Shown here one piece after another: positions 56,144 to 64,000 of a stretch of DNA of 64,000 nucleotides. A model generated the notes under the pieces. It was not told where the DNA came from. It did no database searches and was given only the letters and a program-made list of their open reading frames with translations. The stretch comes from Acetobacter senegalensis (GTDB taxonomy: Bacteria; Pseudomonadota; Alphaproteobacteria; Acetobacterales; Acetobacteraceae). The stretch is from contig NZ_LHZU01000146.1 in assembly GCF_001580995.1 (NCBI RefSeq), positions 62,001-126,000 of the forward strand, in the 5' to 3' direction. Within the stretch, counting starts at the first letter, position 1. Every line of letters starts with the position of its first letter. The translations under genes and the position numbers were made by a program.

Positions 56144-56641
56144 TCAGGAATGCGCAGCCGGTGCCGGGTGTGCGCTGTCCGTAGCGGGTTTGGACGGCTT
56201 GAGCAGACGGACGGTCAAACGGGAAGGAGACGCAGCAAAGCGGGCTCCGCTGCGGGTATAATCCAGCCGGATGCGCACGCCGTTATCATTTTCCATCAGC
56301 ACACCGCTTACACCGCGACCCACCGTGGCCTCTCCTGAAAGCGCCCAGAAGGTGCCCTGAAAATCTTCAATCCGCTGAAGGTTGTACACCTTGCCGACAC
56401 TATCACCCGAGGAATAGCCAACCGCTGCGGCAGAAGCACCCTTGACGGAAAAAGGATATGTGCGGCCACCGTAGGTCAGCACCCCGGTTCCCCATGTGTA
56501 GCCCAGACCCAGATCAGCAGAACGTGTGTGGAAAGAAACCTCGCCGGTTACAGGTCCCAGCGGAGACTGGGCACACGCGGTAAGGGACCACGAGCCGCAC
56601 AGGGCCAAGGCAGCAACAACGCGAACAGATGCAGAGCGCAT
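56144..56641 (-). CDS. lipoprotein of unknown function
   Basis: 165 residues from ATG 56641 (the open frame extends to 56740 without support). The signal ends with LTAC (Cys23), a perfect lipobox. The mature part is beta-rich and Gly-rich (LGLGYTWGTGVLTYGG, then KGASAAAVGYSSGDSVGKVYNL), compatible with a small outer-membrane-facing lipoprotein. No family recognised. 50 bp of AT-containing sequence downstream holds the shared terminator. Confidence 0.7.
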   Translation of the reverse strand: MRSASVRVVAALALCGSWSLTACAQSPLGPVTGEVSFHTRSADLGLGYTWGTGVLTYGGRTYPFSVKGASAAAVGYSSGDSVGKVYNLQRIEDFQGTFWALSGEATVGRGVSGVLMENDNGVRIRLDYTRSGARFAASPSRLTVRLLKPSKPATDSAHPAPAAHS

Positions 56642-56791
56642 CAAGAGGCTCCTTACTTCAAACAGACGGGCCGCAAAATTTCCGGGGGTCCAGAGGCAGC
56701 GTCTGTTTGTTGTGCCATGTTTTCCAGAAAGAAGAAACATGGCAGACTCAACAAATGACCACAGTTTTTTAAAAACTGAAGCAGGAAACCG

Positions 56792-57466
56792 TTACGCGTT
56801 CCACACGGGTTCTTTGATCTTGGCAACAAACGCGGCGTGTGCCGCCAGTTCCTCCGCCGTGGGCACAACGCGCACCACGCGGCGCTGAGCCGGGCCTTCA
56901 TATGTGACGGAGGGGGCCTGCTCACCATCCGCCACCAGCCCCAACCCGTGCTGACGGCCGCCCATCAGCTCCAGATACACATCGGCCAGCAGCTTGCAGT
57001 CCAGCAGCGCATTATGTGTGGTTCGGGCAGACAGATCCACGCCAAAGCGGCGGCAGAGCGCATCCAGGCTGTTGGGCATGCCGGGAAAACGTTCCCGCGC
57101 CATGTCCAGCGTATCCACCATCCGCGCCATATCCAGCGGCTTGTAGCCCGCGCGCTTCAGTTCCGCATTCAGAAAGCCAAAGTCAAAACGTGCGTTGTGG
57201 GCAATCAGCGGGTCATCGCCAATAAAGGCCAGAAACTCATCTGCAATTTCGGCAAATTTGGGCTGCCCTTCCAGATCCGCCGCCGTGAACCCATGCACGC
57301 GGGAGGCTTCTTCCGGCACGTCACGCTCAGGGTCTATCAGGACACGAAAATTTTTGCCGGTGGGCAGGTCCCCCACCAGTTCCACCGCTGCAATTTCAAT
57401 CACCCTGTCCCCGGTGGCCGGATCAAGGCCGGTGGTTTCCGTATCAAACAGGATGGAACGTTTCAT
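56792..57466 (-). CDS. dnaQ: DNA polymerase III epsilon subunit (3'-5' exonuclease)
   Basis: 224 residues, proofreading subunit of the replicase. Exo I LFDTETTGLD (Asp8, Glu10), Exo II IAHNARFDFGFLN (Asp), Exo III HNALLDCKLLADVY (His, Asp), the DEDDh type. A clamp-binding QxxxLxLF-type segment is not obvious, but the C-terminal polymerase-binding tail is present. The start overlaps the coaE stop (ATGA). Confidence 0.95.
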   Translation of the reverse strand: MKRSILFDTETTGLDPATGDRVIEIAAVELVGDLPTGKNFRVLIDPERDVPEEASRVHGFTAADLEGQPKFAEIADEFLAFIGDDPLIAHNARFDFGFLNAELKRAGYKPLDMARMVDTLDMARERFPGMPNSLDALCRRFGVDLSARTTHNALLDCKLLADVYLELMGGRQHGLGLVADGEQAPSVTYEGPAQRRVVRVVPTAEELAAHAAFVAKIKEPVWNA

Positions 57467-58068
57467 TGCTTCAATGCCTTGAGTAAGCAGCGCACCTGCC
57501 GTCTGGTTTCGGGCAGCGCCACGCCTGTTTCTATCACTGTGTCAGCCAGCCGCCGTTTTCTGGCGTCCGGCATCTGGCGTGCAATCAGCTTTCGGGCTTC
57601 GGCCATAGGCACCCCGCGCCGCCGCGCCACGCGCGCCGCCTGTACCCGGGCAGGAGCGGAGACCACCAGAACATGATCACACATTTTCTGGCCCCCGGTC
57701 TCAAACAGCAGGGGCACATCCAGCACCACCCACGGCGTGCCGACACGCCGATAGTGGGCCAGAAAACGGTTACGGGCTGCCCATACCATGGGGTGAATCA
57801 CCCGTTCAAGCTGCTTCAACAAGCCCGGATTGCCTGTAACAGCGCGCCGCAACACGGCACGATCCAACCGCCCATTCTGCACGGCATCCGGCACCAGTCT
57901 GGCTATGGCAGGCAATGCAGGACCATGATCGGCCTGCAGGCGGCGCACGGTCTCATCCGAATCAAAAACAGGCATCCCCGCTTTTTTCAACATGGTGGCC
58001 ACGGTGCTTTTGCCCATGCCCATGCCGCCTGTAAGCCCCAGAATATGCATGCCCCGATGCGTACGCAC
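57463..58068 (-). CDS. coaE: dephospho-CoA kinase
   Basis: 201 residues from GTG 58068, which has GGCAGGG about 6 nt upstream; ATG 58050 (MHILGLTGG) is an equally possible start and fits the family N-terminus better. It phosphorylates dephospho-CoA in the last step of CoA synthesis. P-loop GLTGGMGMGKST, FDSDETVRRL, then HPMVWAARNRFL, VVLDVPLLFETG and VVSAPARVQAARVARRRG. Coupled to dnaQ; 23 bp after aroE. Confidence 0.94.
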   Translation of the reverse strand: MRTHRGMHILGLTGGMGMGKSTVATMLKKAGMPVFDSDETVRRLQADHGPALPAIARLVPDAVQNGRLDRAVLRRAVTGNPGLLKQLERVIHPMVWAARNRFLAHYRRVGTPWVVLDVPLLFETGGQKMCDHVLVVSAPARVQAARVARRRGVPMAEARKLIARQMPDARKRRLADTVIETGVALPETRRQVRCLLKALKQ

Positions 58069-58091
58069 GTCTTGCCCTGCCTTTGTTCCGC

Positions 58092-58961
58092 TCAGACGCT
58101 GGCGCGCACGTAGGCTTCCAGATCAGCATCCACTTCCGGGTCGTGCCCGAACCATTCCCGAAAGCCCAGACGCGCCTGATGCAACAGCATTCCCAGCCCA
58201 CCCAGCGTTTTGAGGCGGTGCTGTTCTGCCTCGGCCAGCAAAGGTGTCAGGCGCGGTACATAAACAATATCCGCCACCACCAGATGGCGGGCGGCATGGC
58301 GCAGGCTGGGCCGGAACATCGGGTCCGGTCCGCCTTCCATACCAAGGGATGTGGTGTTGACGAGCAGGGTATACGCGCCAAGCTGCTCCTCCCACACGGA
58401 CCACGGCACCACGCCCAGTCCGGGCAGAGCCTCGGCCAGTTGTTCCGCGCGCTCCGCCGTGCGGTTGGTCACAGCCACCTCCATGCCATGATCCTGCAAC
58501 GCTGCGGCGACCGAGCGGGCCGCGCCCCCCGCCCCGAGCAGAAGGGCACGCCCTTTGGGGGCCAGTCCTTCCGCTTCCATGCTGGCTACAAAACCATCCC
58601 CATCCGTGGAGACCCCGCGAATACGCCCATCCGGCTGAAACACCAGCGTATTCACAGCCCCGGCACGCAGCGCGGAATGATCCAGATCATCCGCTATGGC
58701 ATATGCTGCTTCCTTGTGAGGAAGGGTCACGTTAGCCCCTCTAAACCCCACGGCCTGCAACCCCCGCACCGCCTGCACAAAATGGGCGGGCTCCACAGGC
58801 AAGGGCACATACGCGCCATCAATCTGATAACGGGAAAGCCAGTAATTATGCAGCGCGGGTGAGCGTGAGTGCGAAACGGGCCAGCCCAGCACGCCAGCCA
58901 GCCGGGCTTTGCCTGTCAGAATTTGGCGAGGCAAAGGAGGCATTTTCGGGTGTGCGGTCAT
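58092..58961 (-). CDS. aroE: shikimate dehydrogenase
   Basis: 289 residues. Reduces 3-dehydroshikimate with NADPH in aromatic amino acid synthesis. Motifs: GWPVSHSRSPALHN (shikimate-binding Ser pair), GANVTLPHKEAAY (catalytic Lys), GAGGAARSVAAAL (nucleotide loop) and TNRTAERAEQL (NADPH Arg). It overlaps the N-formylglutamate amidohydrolase stop by ATGA. The 58092-58961 part is of normal length for the family. Confidence 0.95.
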   Translation of the reverse strand: MTAHPKMPPLPRQILTGKARLAGVLGWPVSHSRSPALHNYWLSRYQIDGAYVPLPVEPAHFVQAVRGLQAVGFRGANVTLPHKEAAYAIADDLDHSALRAGAVNTLVFQPDGRIRGVSTDGDGFVASMEAEGLAPKGRALLLGAGGAARSVAAALQDHGMEVAVTNRTAERAEQLAEALPGLGVVPWSVWEEQLGAYTLLVNTTSLGMEGGPDPMFRPSLRHAARHLVVADIVYVPRLTPLLAEAEQHRLKTLGGLGMLLHQARLGFREWFGHDPEVDADLEAYVRASV

Positions 58962-59779
58962 GCCATAGCCCCTTCCGCATCAGCTTGCGCACCAGGTGTT
59001 ACCCCATAGGTCTGGCAGAAGAGCGCCCATGCCTGCGGCAGCAACCGCGCCAGCCGTGCAGCCCACTCCTCCTGCCCGGCGGGGTGATCAATCAGATCCT
59101 GTCGGATTTCAATTTCCACATGTGGTAACTGCCGTTTTTCTCCATGTGTGGGAACCGTGTAATCAGAGGTATCTGTCAGGGCGTAAGGCTCATTATCGCC
59201 TACGGTCAGCCCTTCCTTGCGCAGCAGTTCCATCAGAAGAACGGCCAGCCGTTTATCATGATTATGGAGCAACCCTACTTGCCACGGGCGCTTCAGGCCG
59301 CCCATTTCCGGTGTAAAACTATGCAGCGCCACCACCACGGTCGGTCGCCCTGCCTTTAGCCGCGCATCCAGCTCCTGCGTAATGCGCGCATGGTAAGGAT
59401 GGAGAATGGTATCTTCCCGATACGCAATCTGCTCCGCCGTAAGCGCATGGTTGGCTGGAACTGGTGTGCCATCACTGATTTTGACAATGGAGGTGGGGTG
59501 GCCGGGCGCGCGGTTACAATCAATCACCAACCGCGAATAAACCTGTTCTATCAGCACGGCCTGAAGCTTCTGCGCCAGAGCACGCCCCACACCGTCTATG
59601 CCAATATCCCAGCCAATATGGCGGGCACGGTCTTCGGCGCTCACGCCCAGATCAGCCAGATAAGAAGGCACAGCCCGCCCAGCGTGATCGCTGACCAACA
59701 CAAACGGGCCGCCGCCATCCGTTCCGTAAACTGCCACGCAGGGCGCTTCCTTCTCGTCCGTCATTGCCTCGCCCGTCAT
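58958..59779 (-). CDS. N-formylglutamate amidohydrolase family protein
   Basis: 273 residues from ATG 59779 (GAGAGAGG just upstream; Met at 59764 is an alternative). The family hydrolyses N-formyl-L-glutamate, the last step of one histidine degradation route, and is related to zinc carboxypeptidase-like folds. Motifs: VLVSDHAGRAVP (His), ALHSFTPEM (His), LLHNHDKRLAVLL and VEIRQDLI (Glu, Arg). No hut gene is nearby; being coupled to aroE-coaE-dnaQ it may be a generic deformylase-like amidohydrolase, and true substrate is uncertain. Confidence 0.82.
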   Translation of the reverse strand: MTGEAMTDEKEAPCVAVYGTDGGGPFVLVSDHAGRAVPSYLADLGVSAEDRARHIGWDIGIDGVGRALAQKLQAVLIEQVYSRLVIDCNRAPGHPTSIVKISDGTPVPANHALTAEQIAYREDTILHPYHARITQELDARLKAGRPTVVVALHSFTPEMGGLKRPWQVGLLHNHDKRLAVLLMELLRKEGLTVGDNEPYALTDTSDYTVPTHGEKRQLPHVEIEIRQDLIDHPAGQEEWAARLARLLPQAWALFCQTYGVTPGAQADAEGAMA

Positions 59780-60315
59780 GCCCTCTCTCAATCCTGCTCT
59801 TTCACTATCATTCTGCCGCAACCCGCATACTGATGGCGGCGTTAGCAGACACCACCAGCAAGGAAAATCCATTCTTCTTGAAAGGGGCAGCCCGGAACAA
59901 ACCAGCTCTGAACAGCCAACCCTTTCAGAATGATCGTCCCGAAAGGTCTTCCTTGCCGGTGTTCTCCTCGCGGGTGCCGATCACAAAGCGCCTTTCGAAC
60001 GTGGCCCTACTCAACCTTGCTCCTAAAGTTGGATCAAAACTCGCCCCTATTGAACGAGTGATCGCCTCACCTGAGAAGGCCATCCACCCCGCCGCCGTAC
60101 GCGAGAGCAGGACAACCATAGCTGAGCAGCCGCTTTCCGCTACGCTCTTGCGGTGAAAGGCGTAAAGCCACGCCCTCCGTCATTCTCATTCTGAACCGGA
60201 CGCCTCACAAGATTCGTCCGAAAAATGCTCCTTATTGTGCGCCTGCCGTCCGATTGAGGAGGCAGACGCAAAATCCCCATCCGCCCGATAGGGCAGACGC
60301 GCTACGCGCAGCCTC
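59780..60315. other. 536-bp intergenic region, weak candidates only
   Basis: Between two minus-strand genes. A plus-strand frame (59833-60156, 107 codons) and a minus-strand frame (59925-60119) overlap head to tail; neither has a ribosome site or family likeness, and one may shadow the other. I see no RNA gene or clear repeat here. Confidence 0.35.
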
Positions 60316-60639
60316 TTAGCTGGTAGCTTTGGGGGAAGAGACAAATACGCCGACTTCATCGGCGCTTTCACGCACCAGACCGGCATCATCACGGGTCAGG
60401 CCTTCGGCGTCCAAGCCGGAGTCGTCAAGCGTATAGACCCAATAAACGGGGTCCGTGCCGTTGAGCGATTCTTCCCCGCCCTGCGCATAGGTGCGAGATG
60501 CCACATACTCCGCGCCCCGCATTTTTTCTTCCAGCCGTTTTACGGCTTCAATAGCGCTGGGGGAGCGAATCACTTCAAGCAGGATGTTGGTGCCTGGATC
60601 AATCACACCAAAGGTTTCAAGGTTTTTTGTGGCAGTCAT
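60316..60639 (-). CDS. protein of unknown function
   Basis: 107 residues from ATG 60639, with AGGAG 10 nt upstream; the open frame to 60786 has no such signal. The protein is acidic and soluble, with IEAVKRLEEKMRGAEYVASR as a helix and a Gly/Asp/Glu-rich C-terminal half. No family recognised. It lies divergent from argH. Confidence 0.65.
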   Translation of the reverse strand: MTATKNLETFGVIDPGTNILLEVIRSPSAIEAVKRLEEKMRGAEYVASRTYAQGGEESLNGTDPVYWVYTLDDSGLDAEGLTRDDAGLVRESADEVGVFVSSPKATS

Positions 60640-60850
60640 TATAAGAAGCTCCTGAAATTCAAGTCCTTGTTCCTGCGGAGGATACGGCCACTCCTGTCGG
60701 GCAGAAACCATTCCGCGCAACAGGGCAGCCCCGCCCCCACAACAGGCTTGGAATGCATCATGCCCTGCGTCTAGCGTTTGCGCCACAGGGCACGCATCAG
60801 TAGGGTGCGTGCTTTCGTATCAGGTTTAAGGACACGGGTTGGGGCATGAC

Positions 60851-62314
60851 ATGTCTCTGAGCAGCGCAAGCAAGACAGAAACCGCATCACAGAAAGATGC
60901 CAACATGCAATGGGGCGGCCGCTTTGCCGGTGGCCCTTCAGAGATCATGCAGGCCATCAACGCCTCCATCAGCTTTGATAAAGCCCTGTGGAAACAGGAT
61001 ATTGCGGGATCACTCGCCCATGCGGCCATGCTGGCGCATGTGGGCATCATCTCCAAGGATGATGAAACTGCCATCCGCAATGGTCTGACCGCCATCGGGC
61101 AGGATATTGAAGCGGGCCGGTTTGAATTTTCAGAAGCGCTGGAAGATATTCACATGAATATCGAAGCGCGCCTGTCCGATCGGATTGGCGAGGCGGGCAA
61201 ACGCCTGCATACCGCCCGCTCCCGTAACGATCAGGTAGCGACAGATTTCCGCCTGTGGGTGCGTGACGCCATTGACGGGGTGGACCAGCAGGTGGCCTCC
61301 CTGATGCGGGCCCTTGCCCGCCGTGCAGAAGAACACGCCGCAGACCCCATGCCCGGCTTCACGCATCTGCAAACCGCGCAGCCTGTCACGTTTGGCCATC
61401 ACCTTATGGCGTATGTGGAAATGCTGGCGCGTGACCGGGGCCGTCTGGCTGACACCCGCAAACGCCTGAACGAATGCCCACTGGGGTCCGCCGCGCTGGC
61501 GGGAACGTCCTTCCCCATTGACCGCAGCATGACCGCTGGCCTGCTGGGCTTTGACCGCCCGACCGCCAATTCGCTCGATTCTGTGTCTGATCGAGATTTT
61601 GCGCTGGAATATCTGTCCGCGCTGTCCATCATGGCCATGCATCTCTCCCGGCTGGCGGAAGAGATTGTTATCTGGTGTTCTTCCCCCTTCTCCTTCATCC
61701 GTCTGTCTGATGCGTTCACCACCGGCTCTTCCATCATGCCGCAGAAGCGCAACCCGGATGCTGCCGAACTGGTACGCGCCAAAACGGGCCGCATTACCGG
61801 CAGCCTTGTCAGCCTGCTGACGGTAATGAAAGGCCTGCCGCTGGCCTACGCGAAGGACATGCAGGAAGACAAAGAACCCGTTTTTGCTGCGACCGATGCC
61901 GCCACCCTGTCCCTTGCCGCCTGTGACGGCATGATCAGGGACATGACGGCCAACACAAAGCAGATGCGGGCTCTGGCAGGCTCGGGTTACTCCACGGCCA
62001 CAGACATTGCGGACTGGCTGGTACGAGTGCTCAAGGTGCCCTTCCGCACTGCACACCATGTAACAGGTCGTCTGGTTGCCAAGGCTGAAGAAAAGGGCGT
62101 TGATCTGGCGGATCTTTCTCTGGCTGAAATGCAGGCGGAAGAACCGGGCATTACGGATGACATCTATTCCGTTCTGACTGTTGAAGCCTCCATTGCCTCC
62201 CGCACCAGCGAGGGCGGCACCGCCTCCACCAATGTTCTGCGGGAAGCCCGGAAATGGCAGAAAGCCCTTGCGGCGGATGCACCTTCCACCTCAGCAAATA
62301 GCGCAGCCAAATAG
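60851..62314 (+). CDS. argH: argininosuccinate lyase
   Basis: 487 residues from ATG 60851 (GGGG about 8 nt upstream; a TTG four codons earlier is also in frame). Last step of arginine synthesis, splitting argininosuccinate to arginine and fumarate. Motifs: [23 protein letters not shown] (binding), [15 protein letters not shown] (catalytic His) and the fumarase-superfamily signature [12 protein letters not shown]. The last 20 residues are a short Ala/Ser-rich tail. First gene of argH-lptM-lysA. Confidence 0.96.
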   Translation: MSLSSASKTETASQKDANMQWGGRFAGGPSEIMQAINASISFDKALWKQDIAGSLAHAAMLAHVGIISKDDETAIRNGLTAIGQDIEAGRFEFSEALEDIHMNIEARLSDRIGEAGKRLHTARSRNDQVATDFRLWVRDAIDGVDQQVASLMRALARRAEEHAADPMPGFTHLQTAQPVTFGHHLMAYVEMLARDRGRLADTRKRLNECPLGSAALAGTSFPIDRSMTAGLLGFDRPTANSLDSVSDRDFALEYLSALSIMAMHLSRLAEEIVIWCSSPFSFIRLSDAFTTGSSIMPQKRNPDAAELVRAKTGRITGSLVSLLTVMKGLPLAYAKDMQEDKEPVFAATDAATLSLAACDGMIRDMTANTKQMRALAGSGYSTATDIADWLVRVLKVPFRTAHHVTGRLVAKAEEKGVDLADLSLAEMQAEEPGITDDIYSVLTVEASIASRTSEGGTASTNVLREARKWQKALAADAPSTSANSAAK

Positions 62315-62335
62315 CCCCGAAAGGACGCCACAGGC

Positions 62336-62476
62336 ATGACACGCTTCACCTTGGGCTTTCTGGCGCTTGTTCTTCTTGCCCTGCCTTTGAGCGGATGCGG
62401 CAAGAAGGGCTCGCCCCATGCGCCCGGCCCATCGGACAGGATTACCTACCCACGGACTTATCCGCCGAACGATTAA
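62336..62476 (+). CDS. lptM: LPS translocon maturation chaperone LptM-like small lipoprotein
   Basis: 46 residues: signal (1-20), lipobox LSGC with Cys21, then CGKKGSPHAPG and a Tyr/Pro-rich end (YPRTYPPN). This is the pattern of LptM/YifL: lipid-modified Cys followed by GxKGP-like residues. LptM helps fold the LptDE outer-membrane LPS translocon. It lies 21 bp after argH, and small LptM genes between argH and lysA are the alphaproteobacterial norm. Identification rests on pattern and position. Confidence 0.85.
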   Translation: MTRFTLGFLALVLLALPLSGCGKKGSPHAPGPSDRITYPRTYPPND

Positions 62477-62629
62477 GCCTGAAAAAACACTGCCTGCCAT
62501 TGCCTTCCACCCACTGCACCATGGGCAAAGGCAGGTGAGTCTGGCATGATCCGGGGTGATACTTCCGGCATACATATCAAAAACGGTATGTGTGGCGGGA
62601 ATATCGCTGTGCTGTTCCGTTCTCCCACG

Positions 62630-62661
62630 CTGCGGCATTCTGACAGAAGCCGCAGTTTCTT
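62630..62661 (+). terminator. hairpin upstream of lysA, possible terminator or attenuator
   Basis: A 7-bp stem (ctgcggc 62630-62636, gccgcag 62649-62655) followed by tttctt, in the 212 bp between lptM and lysA. It could end the argH-lptM transcript or sit in the lysA leader. Confidence 0.4.
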
Positions 62662-62688
62662 ATTCGACTTCAAGGCTTCCCTCATCCA

Positions 62689-64000
62689 ATGGCCGACGTT
62701 CTTCCCTATACTGATGCAGACCCTTCCGTTGCAGAGCTTCTGGCCACGCATCCGCACCTGAAAATGGATGTTCATAGCGGCCTGATGCTGGAAGGCGTGC
62801 CCCTGAACGCCATAGCCGATGCCGTGGGCACGCCCTGTTGGGTAATTGGCGGGAACACGCTCCGCAGCCGTATGCACCGTATGCAGTCTGCCATGCAGCA
62901 GGCCGGGCTGGATGTCGCCATCCATTACGCCGTGAAGGCCAATGATCATCTGGCCATTCTGTCCCTTCTCCGCGCCGAGAGGTTTGGTGCGGATATTGTC
63001 AGCGGCGGAGAGCTGGCCCGCGCCATAAAGGCCGGCATGCCAGCCGAGCGGATTGTGTTCTCCGGCGTGGGAAAAACAGACGCGGAACTGGAACAAGCCA
63101 TTGGGCTGGGCGTGGGCCAGATCAATGTGGAAAGCGCGGAAGAACTGGATGTTATTTCCGCCATTGCCCAAAAGCTGGGCCGCACCGCCACCATAACCCT
63201 GCGCGTCAACCCGGACGTGGATGCCAAAACCCATGCCAAGATCACCACGGGGCTGGCGGCGAACAAATTTGGCATTCCGTTTCATGATGCGGCCTCTCTC
63301 TACGCGCACGCAGCCAGCCTGCCCGGCATCCGGGCCGTGGGATTTTCCACCCATATTGGCAGTCAGATTCTCTCCACCGCCCCTTATCGCGCCGCCTATG
63401 CACGCATAGCGGAGTTGGTGCAGACCGTCCGCGCTGCGGGCCAGACGGTGGAAGTCATTGATTGCGGCGGCGGCCTTGGCATTTCCTACCGCAATGAGCC
63501 TGAGGGCCAGCCGGAAGCATTGGCCGGAGCCATAAAGGCGGAGCTTGGGCATCTGAACGTGCGTCTGGCCATTGAGCCGGGCCGCTGGCCCATCGGCCCG
63601 GCGGGTGTGCTGTTGGGAAGCGTCATCCTGCACAAGGCACGCGGAAACGAAGCGCCATTTCTGGTGTTGGATACCGCCATGAATGATCTGTTGCGCCCCA
63701 GCATGTATGATGCATGGCATGGCATCGTGCCGCTCAGCGCGCATGAGGCCGCTTTGCCAGCGGCCCACGCGCATGTTGTTGGCCCGGTGTGTGAAAGTGG
63801 TGATACCTTTGCACGGGACCGTCTATTGCCCCCCATGCAGCGCGGTTCCCGCATAGCTATTCTGGACACGGGCGCTTATGGTGCGGTTATGAGCTCCACC
63901 TACAACAGCCGCCCACTGGCGGCGGAAGTGCTGGTGGACAATGGAACATGGCAGGTTATCCGCAGCAGGCAGACCGTTGAAGAACTATGGCAGGATGAAA
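62689..64000 (+). CDS. lysA: diaminopimelate decarboxylase, cut by the right edge
   Basis: 437 codons from ATG 62689 to the window end without a stop. PLP-dependent fold-type III enzyme making L-lysine from meso-diaminopimelate. YAVKAND holds the PLP Lys (about residue 84), then FGADIVSGGELARA, the HIGSQ block, DCGGGLGI (PLP phosphate loop), EPGRWPIG, GPVCESGD (catalytic Cys and specificity site) and DTGAYGAVMSSTYNSRP. The sequence reaches EELW, near the usual C-terminus, so only about ten codons seem missing. Confidence 0.94.
   Translation, partial: MADVLPYTDADPSVAELLATHPHLKMDVHSGLMLEGVPLNAIADAVGTPCWVIGGNTLRSRMHRMQSAMQQAGLDVAIHYAVKANDHLAILSLLRAERFGADIVSGGELARAIKAGMPAERIVFSGVGKTDAELEQAIGLGVGQINVESAEELDVISAIAQKLGRTATITLRVNPDVDAKTHAKITTGLAANKFGIPFHDAASLYAHAASLPGIRAVGFSTHIGSQILSTAPYRAAYARIAELVQTVRAAGQTVEVIDCGGGLGISYRNEPEGQPEALAGAIKAELGHLNVRLAIEPGRWPIGPAGVLLGSVILHKARGNEAPFLVLDTAMNDLLRPSMYDAWHGIVPLSAHEAALPAAHAHVVGPVCESGDTFARDRLLPPMQRGSRIAILDTGAYGAVMSSTYNSRPLAAEVLVDNGTWQVIRSRQTVEELWQDE

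Noticed and set aside
59833-60156. 107-codon plus-strand ORF in the 59.8-60.3 kb gap
   Set aside because: No ribosome site, no recognisable family, and an equally plausible overlapping minus-strand frame.
62473-63774. 433-codon minus-strand ORF over lysA
   Set aside because: It is the antisense of the diaminopimelate decarboxylase gene, whose motifs are unmistakable; the minus-strand peptide has no family likeness and is a GC-rich shadow.

Overview
The window reads as chromosomal DNA of an acetic acid bacterium (Acetobacteraceae, most likely Acetobacter or a near relative). This is inferred from a GC content I judge to be in the high 50s percent, alphaproteobacterial gene neighbourhoods (dnaQ-coaE-aroE, hda near ppk-ppx, rsmB-rpe-heparinase II/III, argH-lptM-lysA, a ccmC-I cytochrome c maturation run) and protein styles typical of that family. 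I see no rRNA, tRNA, CRISPR array, intact insertion sequence or prophage. It looks like core genome with a few lineage-specific insertions.

1-12.7 kb: a KgtP-like 2-oxoglutarate/H+ symporter, a small glycine-zipper envelope protein, the peroxiredoxin Bcp, GlnE (divergent from an AsmA/YhdP-like inter-membrane protein), three minus-strand exported proteins of unknown function (one carrying a hexanucleotide repeat), and the N-end-rule transferase Aat. 12.9-17.6 kb: a D-2-hydroxyacid dehydrogenase with a small membrane protein, an EcsC-family protein, a lipoprotein, a DUF442 phosphatase-like protein, and an EVE/YciI pair.

17.7-23.1 kb: the translationally coupled ccmC-ccmD-ccmE-ccmF-ccmG(dsbE)-ccmH-ccmI operon for cytochrome c haem delivery and ligation; ccmA and ccmB are not in the window. 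23.6-33.3 kb: a membrane protein, a YidB-like protein, two tandem paralogous FUSC/AaeB-type exporters, an orphan secreted pilus-secretin N-domain protein, a KirBac potassium channel and guanine deaminase.

33.8-39.6 kb: the most unusual locus. Five minus-strand genes are coupled end to end. They encode a membrane dCACHE-GAF protein with a class III cyclase-like domain that has lost its catalytic residues, an MlaE-like permease, an MlaF-like ABC protein that has lost Walker A, Q-loop, signature and H-loop residues, an MlaD-like MCE protein and a TPR-like lipoprotein. It looks like a sensor-linked lipid transport system built on two pseudoenzymes.

40-64 kb: ppx, ppk, an S46 dipeptidyl-peptidase and an Hda-like protein (minus strand); then purM-purN, an RsmB-type rRNA methyltransferase, rpe, a heparinase II/III-like protein with a long acidic insert, a GT4 glycosyltransferase and a lipoprotein phosphodiesterase (plus strand); then a lipoprotein and the coupled minus-strand set N-formylglutamate amidohydrolase-aroE-coaE-dnaQ; finally argH, a short LptM lipoprotein gene and lysA, which runs off the right edge.
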